Position numbers and translations under genes: made by a program
NCBI GenBank assembly: GCA_046566145.1
Contig: JBKHXF010000015.1
Location: forward strand, 62,001 to 126,000
Reading direction: 5' to 3'
Source of the DNA: JBKHXF01 sp046566145
GTDB lineage: Bacteria; Actinomycetota; Nitriliruptoria; Nitriliruptorales; Nitriliruptoraceae
Length of the DNA: 64,000 nt
Part shown: one piece after another, positions 28,084 through 39,691 of the stretch
Layout: every line of letters starts with the position of its first letter
Position numbering within the stretch: position 1 is the first letter of the stretch
The notes under the pieces: model-generated
The model's input: only the letters and a program-made list of their open reading frames with translations
Databases searched by the model: none
What the model was told of the DNA's origin: nothing

Positions 28084-29124
28084 TCAGCCGCCGATGTAGC
28101 TCATCTCGACACGCGGGCCGACGAGCCCGCCCTCGGCGCGCAGCTCGGACGCACGGTCGGTCCGTGCGGACCAGATCGCCACGATCGCGGCGCGCAGTTC
28201 GTCGTCGTCGGCGCCACCGCGGACGACCGCGCGCAGGTCGTGGCCGCCGGCGGCGAACAGGCAGGTGAACAGCTCGCCGACGGCCGACAGGCGGGCGCGT
28301 GTGCAGGTGCGGCAGAACGGCCGCGTGACGCTGGCGATGACCCCGAGCTCCCCGCCCCCGTCGAGGTAGCGGTAGCGCTCGGCGACCTCGCCGGTACGCA
28401 CCGGCTCCAGCGGCTCCAGCGGCCACAGCGCCGCGACGCGGTCGAGGACCTCGCGCGCCGGCACGACCCGGTCGCGGTCCCACCCGTTGGTGGTGCCCAC
28501 GTCCATGAACTCGATGAACCGCAGGGTCACGCCGGCGTCGCGGGCCCAGCCCGCCAGGGCCTCGAGCTGGTCGTCGTTGGTGCCGCGTTGCAGCACGGCG
28601 TTGACCTTCACGGGGTCCATCCCCGCGTCGCGGGCCGCCTCGATGCCGGCCAGGACCGACGCGACCGGCACGGGCGCGTCCACGATGCGTTGGAACGTCT
28701 CGTCGTCGAGGGCATCGAGGCTGACCGTGACCCGGTGCAGCCCCGCCTCCGCGAGCGCCGGCGCGAGCCGGGGGAGCAGCACCCCGTTGGTGGTCAGCGC
28801 CAGGTCCTCGACACCGTCGAGCGCCGCCAGCGCCGCCACGAGGTCGGGCAGGTCGCGTCGCAGCAGCGGTTCGCCGCCGGTGAGCCGCAGCTTGGTGACG
28901 CCGAGCGACACGAAGGCCGCCAGCATCCGGGTCAGCTCCTCGAAGCTGAGCAGCTCCGAGCGCGGCAGGAAGGCGAAGTCCGGCCCGAACACCTCGCGCG
29001 GCATGCAGGTCGTGCAGCGCAGGTTGCAGCGGTCGGTGACCGAGACGCGCAGGTCCTCGACCGGACGACCGAGCTGGTCGGTCAGCGCGGTCGGGGAGCG
29101 GGTCGGGGAGGGCGGTGTCGTCAC
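28084..29124 (-). CDS. moaA: GTP 3',8-cyclase MoaA
   Basis: 346-aa radical SAM enzyme that starts molybdopterin synthesis from GTP. N-terminal cluster C33-x3-C37-x2-C40 (CNLRCTTC); second cluster C-x2-C-x13-C near 260-280 (CRTC ... FTC); C-terminal GG, needed for activity. GTG 29124 is chosen because TACCGT (29137-29132) lies 7 nt before it, a leaderless arrangement; GTG 29133 is also possible but overlaps that hexamer. moaC is not in the window. Confidence 0.93.
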   Translation of the reverse strand: MTTPPSPTRSPTALTDQLGRPVEDLRVSVTDRCNLRCTTCMPREVFGPDFAFLPRSELLSFEELTRMLAAFVSLGVTKLRLTGGEPLLRRDLPDLVAALAALDGVEDLALTTNGVLLPRLAPALAEAGLHRVTVSLDALDDETFQRIVDAPVPVASVLAGIEAARDAGMDPVKVNAVLQRGTNDDQLEALAGWARDAGVTLRFIEFMDVGTTNGWDRDRVVPAREVLDRVAALWPLEPLEPVRTGEVAERYRYLDGGGELGVIASVTRPFCRTCTRARLSAVGELFTCLFAAGGHDLRAVVRGGADDDELRAAIVAIWSARTDRASELRAEGGLVGPRVEMSYIGG

Positions 29125-29131
29125 GTGGCGC

Positions 29132-29137
29132 ACGGTA
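29132..29137 (-). promoter_or_regulatory. -10 element of probable leaderless moaA transcript
   Basis: TACCGT on the complement, seven nucleotides before GTG 29124; no ribosome-binding site is possible in that space. Confidence 0.5.
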
Positions 29138-29198
29138 GCCAGCCGGCCGTAGCCTCGCGCCGGCGGACGCGACAGCGGTCGCGGCGAGGAGCGGTGGC

Positions 29199-29909
29199 GT
29201 GCGAGAGGTCGAGGTGCGGCTGTTCGGCGGTCTGGGTGACCGTGTCGGCGCGTCGCGGATCACGGTGCGCGTCGACGACGGCGCCACGGTCGCGGACCTG
29301 CTCCGCGCCGTCGGGGAGGCGCACCCGGAGATCGCGCCGCTGCTCGGCCGCACCAACGCGGCCGTGGACCTCGAGGTGGCCCGGCCCGACACCCCGCTGG
29401 GCGACGCGACCGAGGTGGCGCTGCTCCCGCCTGTCGCCGGCGGCGCCGGCGGCCGTGACGTGCGCGTCGTGACCCGACTCGCGCCCCCGCCGCTCGACGT
29501 CGAGGGCACCGTCGCCGCGGTGGCCACGCCCGGGTCGGGCGGCACGGTCGTGTTCCTCGGCACGGTCCGCGACCACTCCGGCAGCACCGGCGAGGTCGCC
29601 CGGCTCGACTACTCCGCCTACGACGAGATGGCCGAGGCCGAGCTGGCCCGCATCGCCGACGAGATCGCCACCGACCATCCGGCGGTCAACGGCCTCGCGC
29701 TGGTGCACGCGCTCGGTGAGCTCGCGGTCGGCGACCACACCATCCTCGTGGTCGTGTCGTGCGCCCACCGGGGGGAGGCCTTCGCGGCCTGCGCCGACGC
29801 GCTCGAGCGCGTCAAGGCCCGGGTCCCCGTCTTCAAGCACGAGCACGGCGCCGACGGCTCCGACACCTGGGTCGGGCTCGATGACGTCGACGACAGGAGC
29901 CACACGTGA
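29199..29909 (+). CDS. MoaD-MoaE fusion (MoaX-like molybdopterin synthase)
   Basis: 236-aa fusion of both molybdopterin synthase subunits. MoaD-like ubiquitin fold at 1-82 ends in PPVAGG (Gly81-Gly82), the tail that must be free for thiocarboxylation; MoaE-like domain at about 88-230 has FLGTVRDH, YDEMAEAEL and VPVFKHEHG with the catalytic Lys. Mycobacterium tuberculosis MoaX has the same order and needs cleavage after Gly82; the same is inferred here. A second Gly84-Gly85 follows. GTG start with GAGGAG upstream; amidase overlaps by GTGA. Confidence 0.9.
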   Translation: MREVEVRLFGGLGDRVGASRITVRVDDGATVADLLRAVGEAHPEIAPLLGRTNAAVDLEVARPDTPLGDATEVALLPPVAGGAGGRDVRVVTRLAPPPLDVEGTVAAVATPGSGGTVVFLGTVRDHSGSTGEVARLDYSAYDEMAEAELARIADEIATDHPAVNGLALVHALGELAVGDHTILVVVSCAHRGEAFAACADALERVKARVPVFKHEHGADGSDTWVGLDDVDDRSHT

Positions 29910-31306
29910 GCACCACCCCGTCCGGGTCCGCGCTGACCCGCCTGCCGGCCACCGAGGTCGCTGCCCGCGTCCGCGCCGGCGAGCTCGACCCGGTCGACGT
30001 CGTCGAGGCGTCCCTGGCCCGCATCGCCGAGGTCGACCCGAGGGTCGGCGCGTTCGTGCTGGTGCGCGCGGAGGAGGCCCGCGCCGAGGCGGCGGCGGTG
30101 CGCGACCGCGCCGACCTCGCCGACCTCCCGCTCGCCGGCGTCCCGGTCGCCATCAAGGACGTCGCGGACGTCGCCGGGCACCCGACCCGGCACGGCTCGC
30201 TCGGCACCTCGGCGCGGCCCGCCGTCGCGGACGACACCACGGTGGCCCGGCTCCGCGCCGCCGGCGCCGTCGTCGTCGGCAAGACCCGTGGCCCCGAGCT
30301 GAGCCTGTGGGGCACCTCCGACGACGCTGCCGGCGTGGCCCGCAGCCCCTGGGACCTGACGCGCACCGCCGGCGGGTCCTCCGGCGGGTCGGCGGCCGCG
30401 GTCGCGTCGCGGATGGTCCCGATCGCGCTCGCCTCCGACGGCCTCGGTTCGATCCGCATCCCCGCGGCGAACTGCGGGCTCGTCGGCATCAAGCCCGGCT
30501 CGGGGGTCGTGCCGATGCGGGTCGGCGACCGCGACGAGCACTGGTTCGGGCTCAGCCAGTACGGGCCGCTCGCGACCACGGTCGACGACTGCGCGCTGAT
30601 GCTCGACGTCCTCGCCGGCGGCACGTCGCTCACCGAGCCGGCCGGGTACCGCGACCCCGAGGCGCCAGCCGGCGGGATGCGCGTGGGGGTGTCCAGCGCA
30701 CCGCCGGCGCCGGGCATCACCGTGGACCGTGAGGCCGTGCGGGCCGTGCGGGCGGTCGCGGAGCAGCTCGCGGCCGCCGGCCACGTCGTCAGCACCGCCC
30801 GGATCCCCTACGGGCCGGCGACGACGCTGGCGCTGGCCCGCCGCTGGTTCCAGGGCGCCGCGCAGGACGTCGACACCCTCGTCGTGGACGAGCCGAGGCT
30901 GCAGTCGCGGACTCGCGCGATGGCCTCGTTCGGCCGGCGGGTCGCGTCGAGCTCCCCGGTCACGGACGCGCAGGCCGAGCGCTGGCGCGACCGGGTCGCC
31001 CCGCTGTGGCGCGACTTCGACGTGCTGGTGCTGCCGGTGCTGGCCCGCCAGCCGCTCGCCGCGGACGCGTGGCGCGAGCGTGGGGTGGTCGCGAACCTCG
31101 TGGCGAACCTGCGCACCTCACCGTTCGCAGCCCCGTGGAACCTCGCCGACGCCCCGGCGATGGCGCTGCCCTCGGGCCTGCACGACGAGGCCGGCCGACC
31201 GCTGGTCGTGCAGCTCGTCGCACCCCACGGCCAGGAGCGCCGCCTGCTCGCCGTGGCGTCGCAGCTCGAGCAGCTGCGGCCGTGGGAGCGTCACGCCCCG
31301 CTCTGA
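29906..31306 (+). CDS. Amidase signature family hydrolase
   Basis: 466-aa amidase. The Ser-cisSer-Lys triad is visible: Lys84 (VAIKD), a Ser in GGSSGGS (156-162) and Ser182 in DGLGSIRIP. Hydrolyses an amide; substrate unknown. It overlaps the MoaX-like gene by GTGA, so it shares that transcript, but a link to Mo cofactor is not evident; it could act on an amide made or used by the neighbouring hydroxylase, which is speculation. The 3' end overlaps the convergent transporter gene by 16 bp. Confidence 0.88.
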   Translation: MSTTPSGSALTRLPATEVAARVRAGELDPVDVVEASLARIAEVDPRVGAFVLVRAEEARAEAAAVRDRADLADLPLAGVPVAIKDVADVAGHPTRHGSLGTSARPAVADDTTVARLRAAGAVVVGKTRGPELSLWGTSDDAAGVARSPWDLTRTAGGSSGGSAAAVASRMVPIALASDGLGSIRIPAANCGLVGIKPGSGVVPMRVGDRDEHWFGLSQYGPLATTVDDCALMLDVLAGGTSLTEPAGYRDPEAPAGGMRVGVSSAPPAPGITVDREAVRAVRAVAEQLAAAGHVVSTARIPYGPATTLALARRWFQGAAQDVDTLVVDEPRLQSRTRAMASFGRRVASSSPVTDAQAERWRDRVAPLWRDFDVLVLPVLARQPLAADAWRERGVVANLVANLRTSPFAAPWNLADAPAMALPSGLHDEAGRPLVVQLVAPHGQERRLLAVASQLEQLRPWERHAPL

Positions 31307-32409
31307 GCCTCGCCCTCGCCACGCAGCCGCAGCTCGTTGCCGACCGCCGACACGACCGCGGCGGTCGGCACGGCCAGGAACGCCCCGACGATGCCCGCGA
31401 GGGTGGCGCCGGCGGTGAGCGACACGAGGACGACGACCGGGTGCAGGGCCACCGCCCGGCGCATGATGATCGGCTGCAGCACGTTGCCCTCGAGCTGCTG
31501 CACGCCGATGATCAGGGCGAGCGCGATCAGCGCCTGGATCGGGCCGCCGGCGGCCAGCGCGACCAGCACGGCCACGAGCCCGGCGAGCGCCGCACCGACG
31601 ACCGGCAGGAACCCGCCGAGGAACACGAGGGTCGCGAGCGGGAGCACCAGCGGCACGCCGATGATGGCGAGGCCGATGCCGATCCCGACGGCGTCGATGA
31701 GCGCGATGGTCGCGGTCCCGCGCACGTAGCCGCCCAGCGCCGCCCAGGCGCGTCGGCCGGTCGCACGCAGCGTGTCGCGCTGCGCCGCCGGCGTGCGGGC
31801 GATGGCCCAGTCGACGAGCTGCGCGCCGTCCTTCACGAAGAAGAACAGCAGCACCACGAGCAGCGCCAGCCCGGCGACGACCTCCGCGACGGCGGAGAAC
31901 CCGGTCAGCACGCCGGCGAAGATGCGGCTCGACGACCCGGAGGCCGAGGCCCGCGCCTGGGAGATGAGCTCCTCGATGCGCTGGCGGTCGTAGCCGAGCG
32001 GCCCCTCCTCGAGCCACCGGAGGACGTCGCCCACTCCCTCGTCGATCGTGGGACGCAGGTCGAGGATCTGGTCGACGAAGCTCGGGATGAGCAGGGCGAT
32101 GAGCCCGCCGATGCTGGCCAGCCCACCGAGCACGACGATGCCGGCGGCGGCGGAGCGGGGCAGGCCCCGGGCCTCGAGCGCCCGCGCCGGCGGCACGCAG
32201 ATGGTCGCGAGGATGAGCGCGACGATGACGGGCAGCGTCACGAGGTAGAGCTTCGTCAGCAGCGACAGGGCCCCGAGGAGGGCCACGGCGGTGATGACGA
32301 GGCGCCACGACCACGCGCCGGCGACGTCGAGCCAGCGGGGGACGGTCGCGCCGGCCACGGGCACACCCCGGCCGTCCGACCGCTGTGCGTCGGTCGTGTC
32401 GTCGGTCAT
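31291..32409 (-). CDS. AI-2E family transporter (YdiK/PerM-like)
   Basis: 372-aa membrane protein with about seven or eight helices (near 35-60, 66-105, 165-185, 215-330). LGGFLPVVGAALAG and QQLEGNVLQPIIMRRAV are the AI-2E family signature. Members export AI-2, or other solutes; the name does not prove function. ATG 32409; a TAGGCT -10 lies at 32453-32448 on this strand. Confidence 0.85.
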   Translation of the reverse strand: MTDDTTDAQRSDGRGVPVAGATVPRWLDVAGAWSWRLVITAVALLGALSLLTKLYLVTLPVIVALILATICVPPARALEARGLPRSAAAGIVVLGGLASIGGLIALLIPSFVDQILDLRPTIDEGVGDVLRWLEEGPLGYDRQRIEELISQARASASGSSSRIFAGVLTGFSAVAEVVAGLALLVVLLFFFVKDGAQLVDWAIARTPAAQRDTLRATGRRAWAALGGYVRGTATIALIDAVGIGIGLAIIGVPLVLPLATLVFLGGFLPVVGAALAGLVAVLVALAAGGPIQALIALALIIGVQQLEGNVLQPIIMRRAVALHPVVVLVSLTAGATLAGIVGAFLAVPTAAVVSAVGNELRLRGEGEAQSGA

Positions 32410-32490
32410 GCTCGTCGCCCCCGGTGCCGGTGTGGTGGACCGGCGCGAGCCTAGGTCCCACGCCCCCGAGAACCCGCGAGGAGCCCCACG

Positions 32491-32682
32491 TTGCGTTGGT
32501 ACTACTGCCTCGAGCACGGCCGACCCGAACCGGAGGGCGACGCCTGCCGCGCCGACGACCGCCTCGGCCCGTACCCGACCCAGGAGGCCGCGCTCGCCTG
32601 GCGCGAGCAGGTCGACTCCCGCAACGAGGCGTGGGACGAGCAGGACGAGGCCTGGGACGGCGAGGACGGGGCAGAGGACTAG
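32491..32682 (+). CDS. Small conserved actinobacterial protein
   Basis: 63-aa acidic protein, WYYCLEHG ... DRLGPYPTQEAALAWREQV. It matches my memory of a short, widespread actinobacterial family with a YYCL-x-H start, a DRLGPY core and an acidic Trp/Asn-rich end; function unknown. TTG 32491 is the start, supported by GAGGAG 7 nt before; no ATG or GTG is available. Confidence 0.8.
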   Translation: MRWYYCLEHGRPEPEGDACRADDRLGPYPTQEAALAWREQVDSRNEAWDEQDEAWDGEDGAED

Positions 32683-32703
32683 TCCCGCGTGACCACGCAC
32701 GGG

Positions 32704-32709
32704 TACTCT
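32704..32709 (+). promoter_or_regulatory. Putative -10 element (TACTCT)
   Basis: TACTCT about 57 nt before the lipoprotein start, in the gap after the small conserved gene. Confidence 0.4.
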
Positions 32710-32765
32710 CGTTGCATCCCGCGTCGAGCCCGATCCTCCGCACCTGACCGACGAGGTCCCGCCCC

Positions 32766-33476
32766 GTGTCGCCGAGCACCCTCCGCCGCGCCGCGGCCGT
32801 CGTCGCCTCCCTGCTGCTGGCCGCCTGCGCCGGCGGCGACCCCGAGCCGGCCGCGTCGCCCCGCGACGTCTCCACCATCGGCCAGCCGGCCTCGCCGTCG
32901 CCCGAGCCCTCACCGACCCCGACGGAGATCGACGTCACCACGATCCCCGACGAGATCACCCTCGAGTACGCCCAGGCCGTGATCGACGCGATCATGGAGG
33001 AGCAGGGCGAGGTCTTCGCCCAGGTCCTCTCCCGCCCCGCCGGTCTCGACAACGAGATCACCGAGGAGGAAGTCGACCGCCTCTTCGCCATCCTCGAGGG
33101 CGAGGCGCTGACCTTCCGTCTGGAGGAGTTGGCGAAGGTCGCGAGCGACGAGTCGATCCGGGAGTCGCTCGTACCGCCCGAGGACTTCACCGGGTTCCGC
33201 TACCTCGTCGAGCACGCGCCGGAGTTGGACAGGACGTGCCTGGTCCTCGTTGCGAAGGCTGATCTGTCGGGCAGCACGGGGGGAGGCGTCCTCGACACGT
33301 TGTTCGTTCTGTCGCTCATCCCTGCTGTCGGCGAGGCAGGTCCGGCAGCGTGGAAACTCGCCCAAGCGGTGAGCAACGCCGATGCGAGCCAGGACGGCGA
33401 GTGGCTCACGGCGGACCTCGCGTACTTCTCCGAGCTTCTCACCACGACCTGTGGAGGTAGCGATGCGGACTCGTGA
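32766..33476 (+). CDS. Putative lipoprotein of unknown function
   Basis: 236-aa protein with a lipoprotein signal peptide: LLLAAC lipobox puts the acylated Cys at about 21. A Ser/Pro-rich linker (about 25-55) leads to an acidic, helical domain (about 60-230) with two cysteines that could pair (DRTCL, TTTCGG). No family recognised. GTG start with GAGG upstream. The next gene, also secreted, overlaps by 14 bp, so the two may act together at the surface. Confidence 0.75.
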   Translation: MSPSTLRRAAAVVASLLLAACAGGDPEPAASPRDVSTIGQPASPSPEPSPTPTEIDVTTIPDEITLEYAQAVIDAIMEEQGEVFAQVLSRPAGLDNEITEEEVDRLFAILEGEALTFRLEELAKVASDESIRESLVPPEDFTGFRYLVEHAPELDRTCLVLVAKADLSGSTGGGVLDTLFVLSLIPAVGEAGPAAWKLAQAVSNADASQDGEWLTADLAYFSELLTTTCGGSDADS

Positions 33477-34332
33477 GGTTCTCGCCGCACTGATGCTCGT
33501 CGCCGCGCTGCCGGCGCAGGCGGCAGCGGCCGGCGGCCCGAGTGGCGGTTCCGAGCTCAGCATCGACGGGAAGACAACGACGACAGTCACGGTGCCCGGA
33601 TCGAGCTCGGGCGCTGGTGGCTCGGCCGGCGGTGGCGGGAACGGGGGCACTGCGGCCTCGGACGGCCGCGTGCCCGTCAGCTACCGGATCATGTCGACCT
33701 CGGGCGGCGAGTACTGCATCGCGACCCGGACCGTCCGGGTCGACCCGTCCCAGGTGACGAGCACGCTCGAGTTCCAGAACCGGGCCTTCTTCCTCGCCTA
33801 CGACCGCATCACCGCGGACGGCACCGTGGTCGGCCCGTGCCCGGGCGCCGCGGCGGCAACGATCGACCCGACCCCCGCCCTGGAGTTCGCCGCGTCGATC
33901 GTGGACCAGCTCCCGCGCCCCGCACCGATCGTCGAGCCCGGCGAGGCACTGACGGGGCTTCGGATGTACCTGGAGCTCGGTCCCGAGCTGACGCCGGGGG
34001 AGCCGCTGACCTTCGAACGCACCCGGACGCTGGCGCTGGGCGAGGTCACGGTGCCGGTGACGGTGTCGGCGGTCGGGACCTACACGGTCGACTGGGGCGA
34101 CGGCTCACCGGTCGAGACCCACGACCGCGCCGGCCGCGGCTACCGCGAGGGCGCACCGGCGGTGACGCACGTGTGGCAGGACCGTGGCACCTACACGGTC
34201 ACGGTCCAGGACACGTGGGTGCTGACCGTGCGGGCCGAGGGCGTCGGCACGTTCACGCTGCGCCGCACGCTCACGCCGCGCAGCCGCGACGTGCCGGTCA
34301 CCGAGGTCCAGGCCGTGATCGTCGGGGACTGA
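33463..34332 (+). CDS. Secreted protein with PKD-like domain
   Basis: 289-aa exported protein: cleavable signal peptide (about 1-23), a Gly/Ser-rich low-complexity stretch (about 25-65), then beta-rich sequence with a pair of cysteines (EYCIAT, GPCPGA) and a PKD-like segment near 205-250 (YTVDWGDGSPVE ... THVWQDRGTYTVTV). Actinobacterial proteins of this type are secreted and of unknown role. ATG 33463 has GGAGG at 33453-33457. Confidence 0.75.
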   Translation: MRTREVLAALMLVAALPAQAAAAGGPSGGSELSIDGKTTTTVTVPGSSSGAGGSAGGGGNGGTAASDGRVPVSYRIMSTSGGEYCIATRTVRVDPSQVTSTLEFQNRAFFLAYDRITADGTVVGPCPGAAAATIDPTPALEFAASIVDQLPRPAPIVEPGEALTGLRMYLELGPELTPGEPLTFERTRTLALGEVTVPVTVSAVGTYTVDWGDGSPVETHDRAGRGYREGAPAVTHVWQDRGTYTVTVQDTWVLTVRAEGVGTFTLRRTLTPRSRDVPVTEVQAVIVGD

Positions 34333-34714
34333 CCGGCCCCGGCCCGGCACCCGCGCGCCCGCGAGTACCACCCGAGGCGCCCGTGGGGAAGCACCTCGTG
34401 CCGCTCGTGCGGGTCGCGCGCCCCCTGCCGGACCGCTCGTGCGACATCCGCACGTTCGCAACCAGCAAGCACCGTGGACAACCGCCCCACATCTTGTGGA
34501 CGGGGTGTGGAGCACCCTGTCGAGGACGGGTCTCGGATACCCTCGAACCACAACATGTTGTGCTCGGGTTGTGTAGATGGCCCCCACCGGTGGTGGTCGA
34601 CGCCTCGGATGGGTGCGTGCAGACTCGTTGACACGAGAGCCGCCGCGGGGTTGTAATCACACGGCTGTCATCACCGCCGCAGACGCGCCGAGCACGCACG
34701 AGGAGCACACGCCC
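34333..34714 (+). promoter_or_regulatory. nrdJ control region with two candidate NrdR boxes
   Basis: This 382-bp gap has no gene. CCACATCTTGTGG at 34487-34499 and the perfect palindrome CACAACATGTTGTG at 34549-34562 resemble NrdR boxes; their centres are about 62.5 bp apart, close to six DNA turns, and tandem NrdR boxes are normally spaced by whole turns. TACCCT at 34538-34543 may be the -10, between the boxes, so NrdR would block it. A TTGTGT half-site follows at 34569. No B12 riboswitch motif was seen. Confidence 0.65.
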
Positions 34715-37531
<2,817 letters not shown>

Positions 37532-37551
37532 GCTGACCGCTCTCACCGGAC

Positions 37552-37580
37552 GAGGGGACGTCCCGACGGGGCGTCCCCTC
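37552..37580 (+). terminator. Terminator after nrdJ
   Basis: GAGGGGACG (37552-37560) pairs with CGTCCCCTC (37572-37580); the inner CCC and GGG also pair around a 3-nt loop, giving about 13 pairs with one T-G wobble. Located 20 nt after the nrdJ stop. Confidence 0.75.
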
Positions 37581-37611
37581 CGTCGTGTCGGACGTGATCA
37601 CAGGCGCCGAC

Positions 37612-37617
37612 TACGTT
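37612..37617 (+). promoter_or_regulatory. Putative -10 element (TACGTT) of hsdMS
   Basis: TACGTT 35 nt before the hsdM start, just after the nrdJ terminator; marks the left edge of the island transcription unit. Confidence 0.45.
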
Positions 37618-37651
37618 CCCGCCCTAGGGCGACCCCGGGGGAGCGCACGCC

Positions 37652-39691
37652 GTGCCTGACGAGTACCGACACAGCGAGGCCGTCGGCCTGATCTGGTCCA
37701 TCGCGGACCTGCTGCGGGGCACCTACAAGGCCCACGACTACGGCGACGTCATCCTGCCGTTGGTGGTGCTGCGCCGGCTCGACCAGGCGCTCGTCGGAAC
37801 GAAGCAGGCCGTACTCGACCGCAACGCCCAGCTCGAGACGCAGGGCATCGAGAACCGCGAGCCGGTCCTGCGGGCCACGTCGGCCCGATCCTTCTACAAC
37901 ACGTCGCCGTTGACGTTCGACCGGCTCATCGACGACGAGGACAATGTCGCGGCGAACCTGCGGGCCTACATCGAGGCGTTCTCGCCCAACGCCCGTGACG
38001 TGATGGAGAAGTTCGGGTTCGACAGCCAGATCGACAGGCTGAACGCCGCTGGTCTGCTCTACCCGGTGCTGGCCAGGTTCGTCGACGTCGACCTGCATCC
38101 CGACCGGGTGTCCAACATGGACATGGGCTACGTCTTCGAGGAACTCATCCGCAAGTTCGCGGAGATGTCCAATGAGACGGCCGGTGAGCACTTCACCCCG
38201 CGCGAGGTCATCGCGCTCATGGTGGAGCTGCTGTTCGCCCACGACTGGGACCGGCTCCGACAGCCCGGCGCAATCGTGACGATGTACGACCCCGCGGCCG
38301 GGACCGGCGGGATGCTGTCGGTGGCGGAGGAGCACCTGCGGGACCGCAACGGGCAGGCCCGCCTGGTCCCGCACGCCCAGGAGCTCAACGACGAGTCGTA
38401 CGCGATCTGCAAGGCCGACATGCTCATCAAGGGGCAGGAGGCCGACAACGTCGCGTTCGGCAACAGCTTCACCGACGACGCCTTCGCGACCCGCACGTTC
38501 GACTACGTCATCGCGAACCCGCCGTACGGCGTCGACTGGAAGGGCTACGCGAAGCCAATCGAGCGCGAGCACGCCGAGCTCGGCCACGACGGCCGGTTCG
38601 GGCCCGGGCTCCCATCGAAGTCCGACGGGCAGCTGCTGTTCCTCCTCCACATGCTGTCGAAGCTGAAGCCCTACGACGAGGCAACCGGTACCGGCGGCGG
38701 CCGCATGGCCATCATCATGAACGGCAGCCCGCTGTTCTCCGGTGCACCGGGGGGCGGCGAGTCGGAGATTCGCCGCCACGTCATCGAGCACGACCTGCTC
38801 GAGGCCATCGTCGCGATGCCCGACCAGCTGTTCTACAACACCGGCATCTCCACCTACGTGTGGATCCTGACCAACCGCAAGCCCGCCGATCGGGCCGGCA
38901 CCGTCCAGCTCATCGACGGTCGCGAGCTGTTCCAGAAGATGCGCAAGAGCCTCGGCAACAAGCGCAACGAGCTCGGTGCCGATCACATCGACGAGCTCGT
39001 CCGGCTCTACCGCGACAACCCCGACGGCGACGACCGGTCCAAGGTGCTCCGCAACCACGAGTTCGGCTTCCGTCGCGTCACCATCGAACGGCCACGACGC
39101 GCCCGCTACGACGGTGGTCCCCGCGCCGTCGAGCGGCTCCGAGAGTCCCCGGACTGGACCGTCGACAACGTCCGCAAGGCCGACGCCGACCGCGCCGGCG
39201 AGGTCCTCGCCGCCCTCGAGCAGGCCGTCGGCGACCTGCCCACCGACGGCATCGCCCTCAACGACGCGATGACGAAGCTCAAGAAGCACCCCGACTTCCC
39301 GGCGCTGCTGAAGAAGGCCAAGGACGCCGTCCTCGACACCCTCTCCGTCGACGACCCCGACGCCCCCGTCATGGTCGACCGCAAGGGCAACCCGATCGCC
39401 GACAGCGACCTCCGCGGCCAGGAGACCGTCCCCCTCCCGGACGGCTACGACCCCGACGACACCCGCACCGACTGGCTCCGCGACGGCGTCGACGAGTACG
39501 TCAAGGCCGAGGTCCTCCCGCACGCCCCCGACGCCTGGCCCGACCACACCAAGACCAAGCTCGGCTACGAGATCCCCTTCACCCGCATCTTCTACACCTA
39601 CACCCCGCCCCGCCCCCTCGAGGAGATCGACGCCGACCTCCGCAAGGTCGAACAGGAGATCCTCGACCTCCTCGGCCAGGTGACGGGATGA
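37652..39691 (+). CDS. hsdM: Type I restriction-modification methyltransferase subunit HsdM
   Basis: 679-aa N6-adenine methyltransferase. Helical HsdM_N domain at about 5-140; SAM motif DPAAGTGG at 213-220; catalytic NPPYG at 289-293; a C-terminal extension (about 470-679) with basic and coiled segments that contacts HsdS. It modifies host DNA at the site read by HsdS. GTG start with GGGGGAG upstream; hsdS overlaps by ATGA. Confidence 0.95.
   Translation: MPDEYRHSEAVGLIWSIADLLRGTYKAHDYGDVILPLVVLRRLDQALVGTKQAVLDRNAQLETQGIENREPVLRATSARSFYNTSPLTFDRLIDDEDNVAANLRAYIEAFSPNARDVMEKFGFDSQIDRLNAAGLLYPVLARFVDVDLHPDRVSNMDMGYVFEELIRKFAEMSNETAGEHFTPREVIALMVELLFAHDWDRLRQPGAIVTMYDPAAGTGGMLSVAEEHLRDRNGQARLVPHAQELNDESYAICKADMLIKGQEADNVAFGNSFTDDAFATRTFDYVIANPPYGVDWKGYAKPIEREHAELGHDGRFGPGLPSKSDGQLLFLLHMLSKLKPYDEATGTGGGRMAIIMNGSPLFSGAPGGGESEIRRHVIEHDLLEAIVAMPDQLFYNTGISTYVWILTNRKPADRAGTVQLIDGRELFQKMRKSLGNKRNELGADHIDELVRLYRDNPDGDDRSKVLRNHEFGFRRVTIERPRRARYDGGPRAVERLRESPDWTVDNVRKADADRAGEVLAALEQAVGDLPTDGIALNDAMTKLKKHPDFPALLKKAKDAVLDTLSVDDPDAPVMVDRKGNPIADSDLRGQETVPLPDGYDPDDTRTDWLRDGVDEYVKAEVLPHAPDAWPDHTKTKLGYEIPFTRIFYTYTPPRPLEEIDADLRKVEQEILDLLGQVTG

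Noticed and set aside
28084..29133. GTG 29133 as the moaA start
   Set aside because: It overlaps the TACCGT -10 hexamer; GTG 29124 fits a leaderless transcript. Not fully excluded.
34333..34714. Cobalamin riboswitch before the B12-dependent reductase
   Set aside because: No B12-box-like conserved core could be found; the palindromes fit NrdR sites better.
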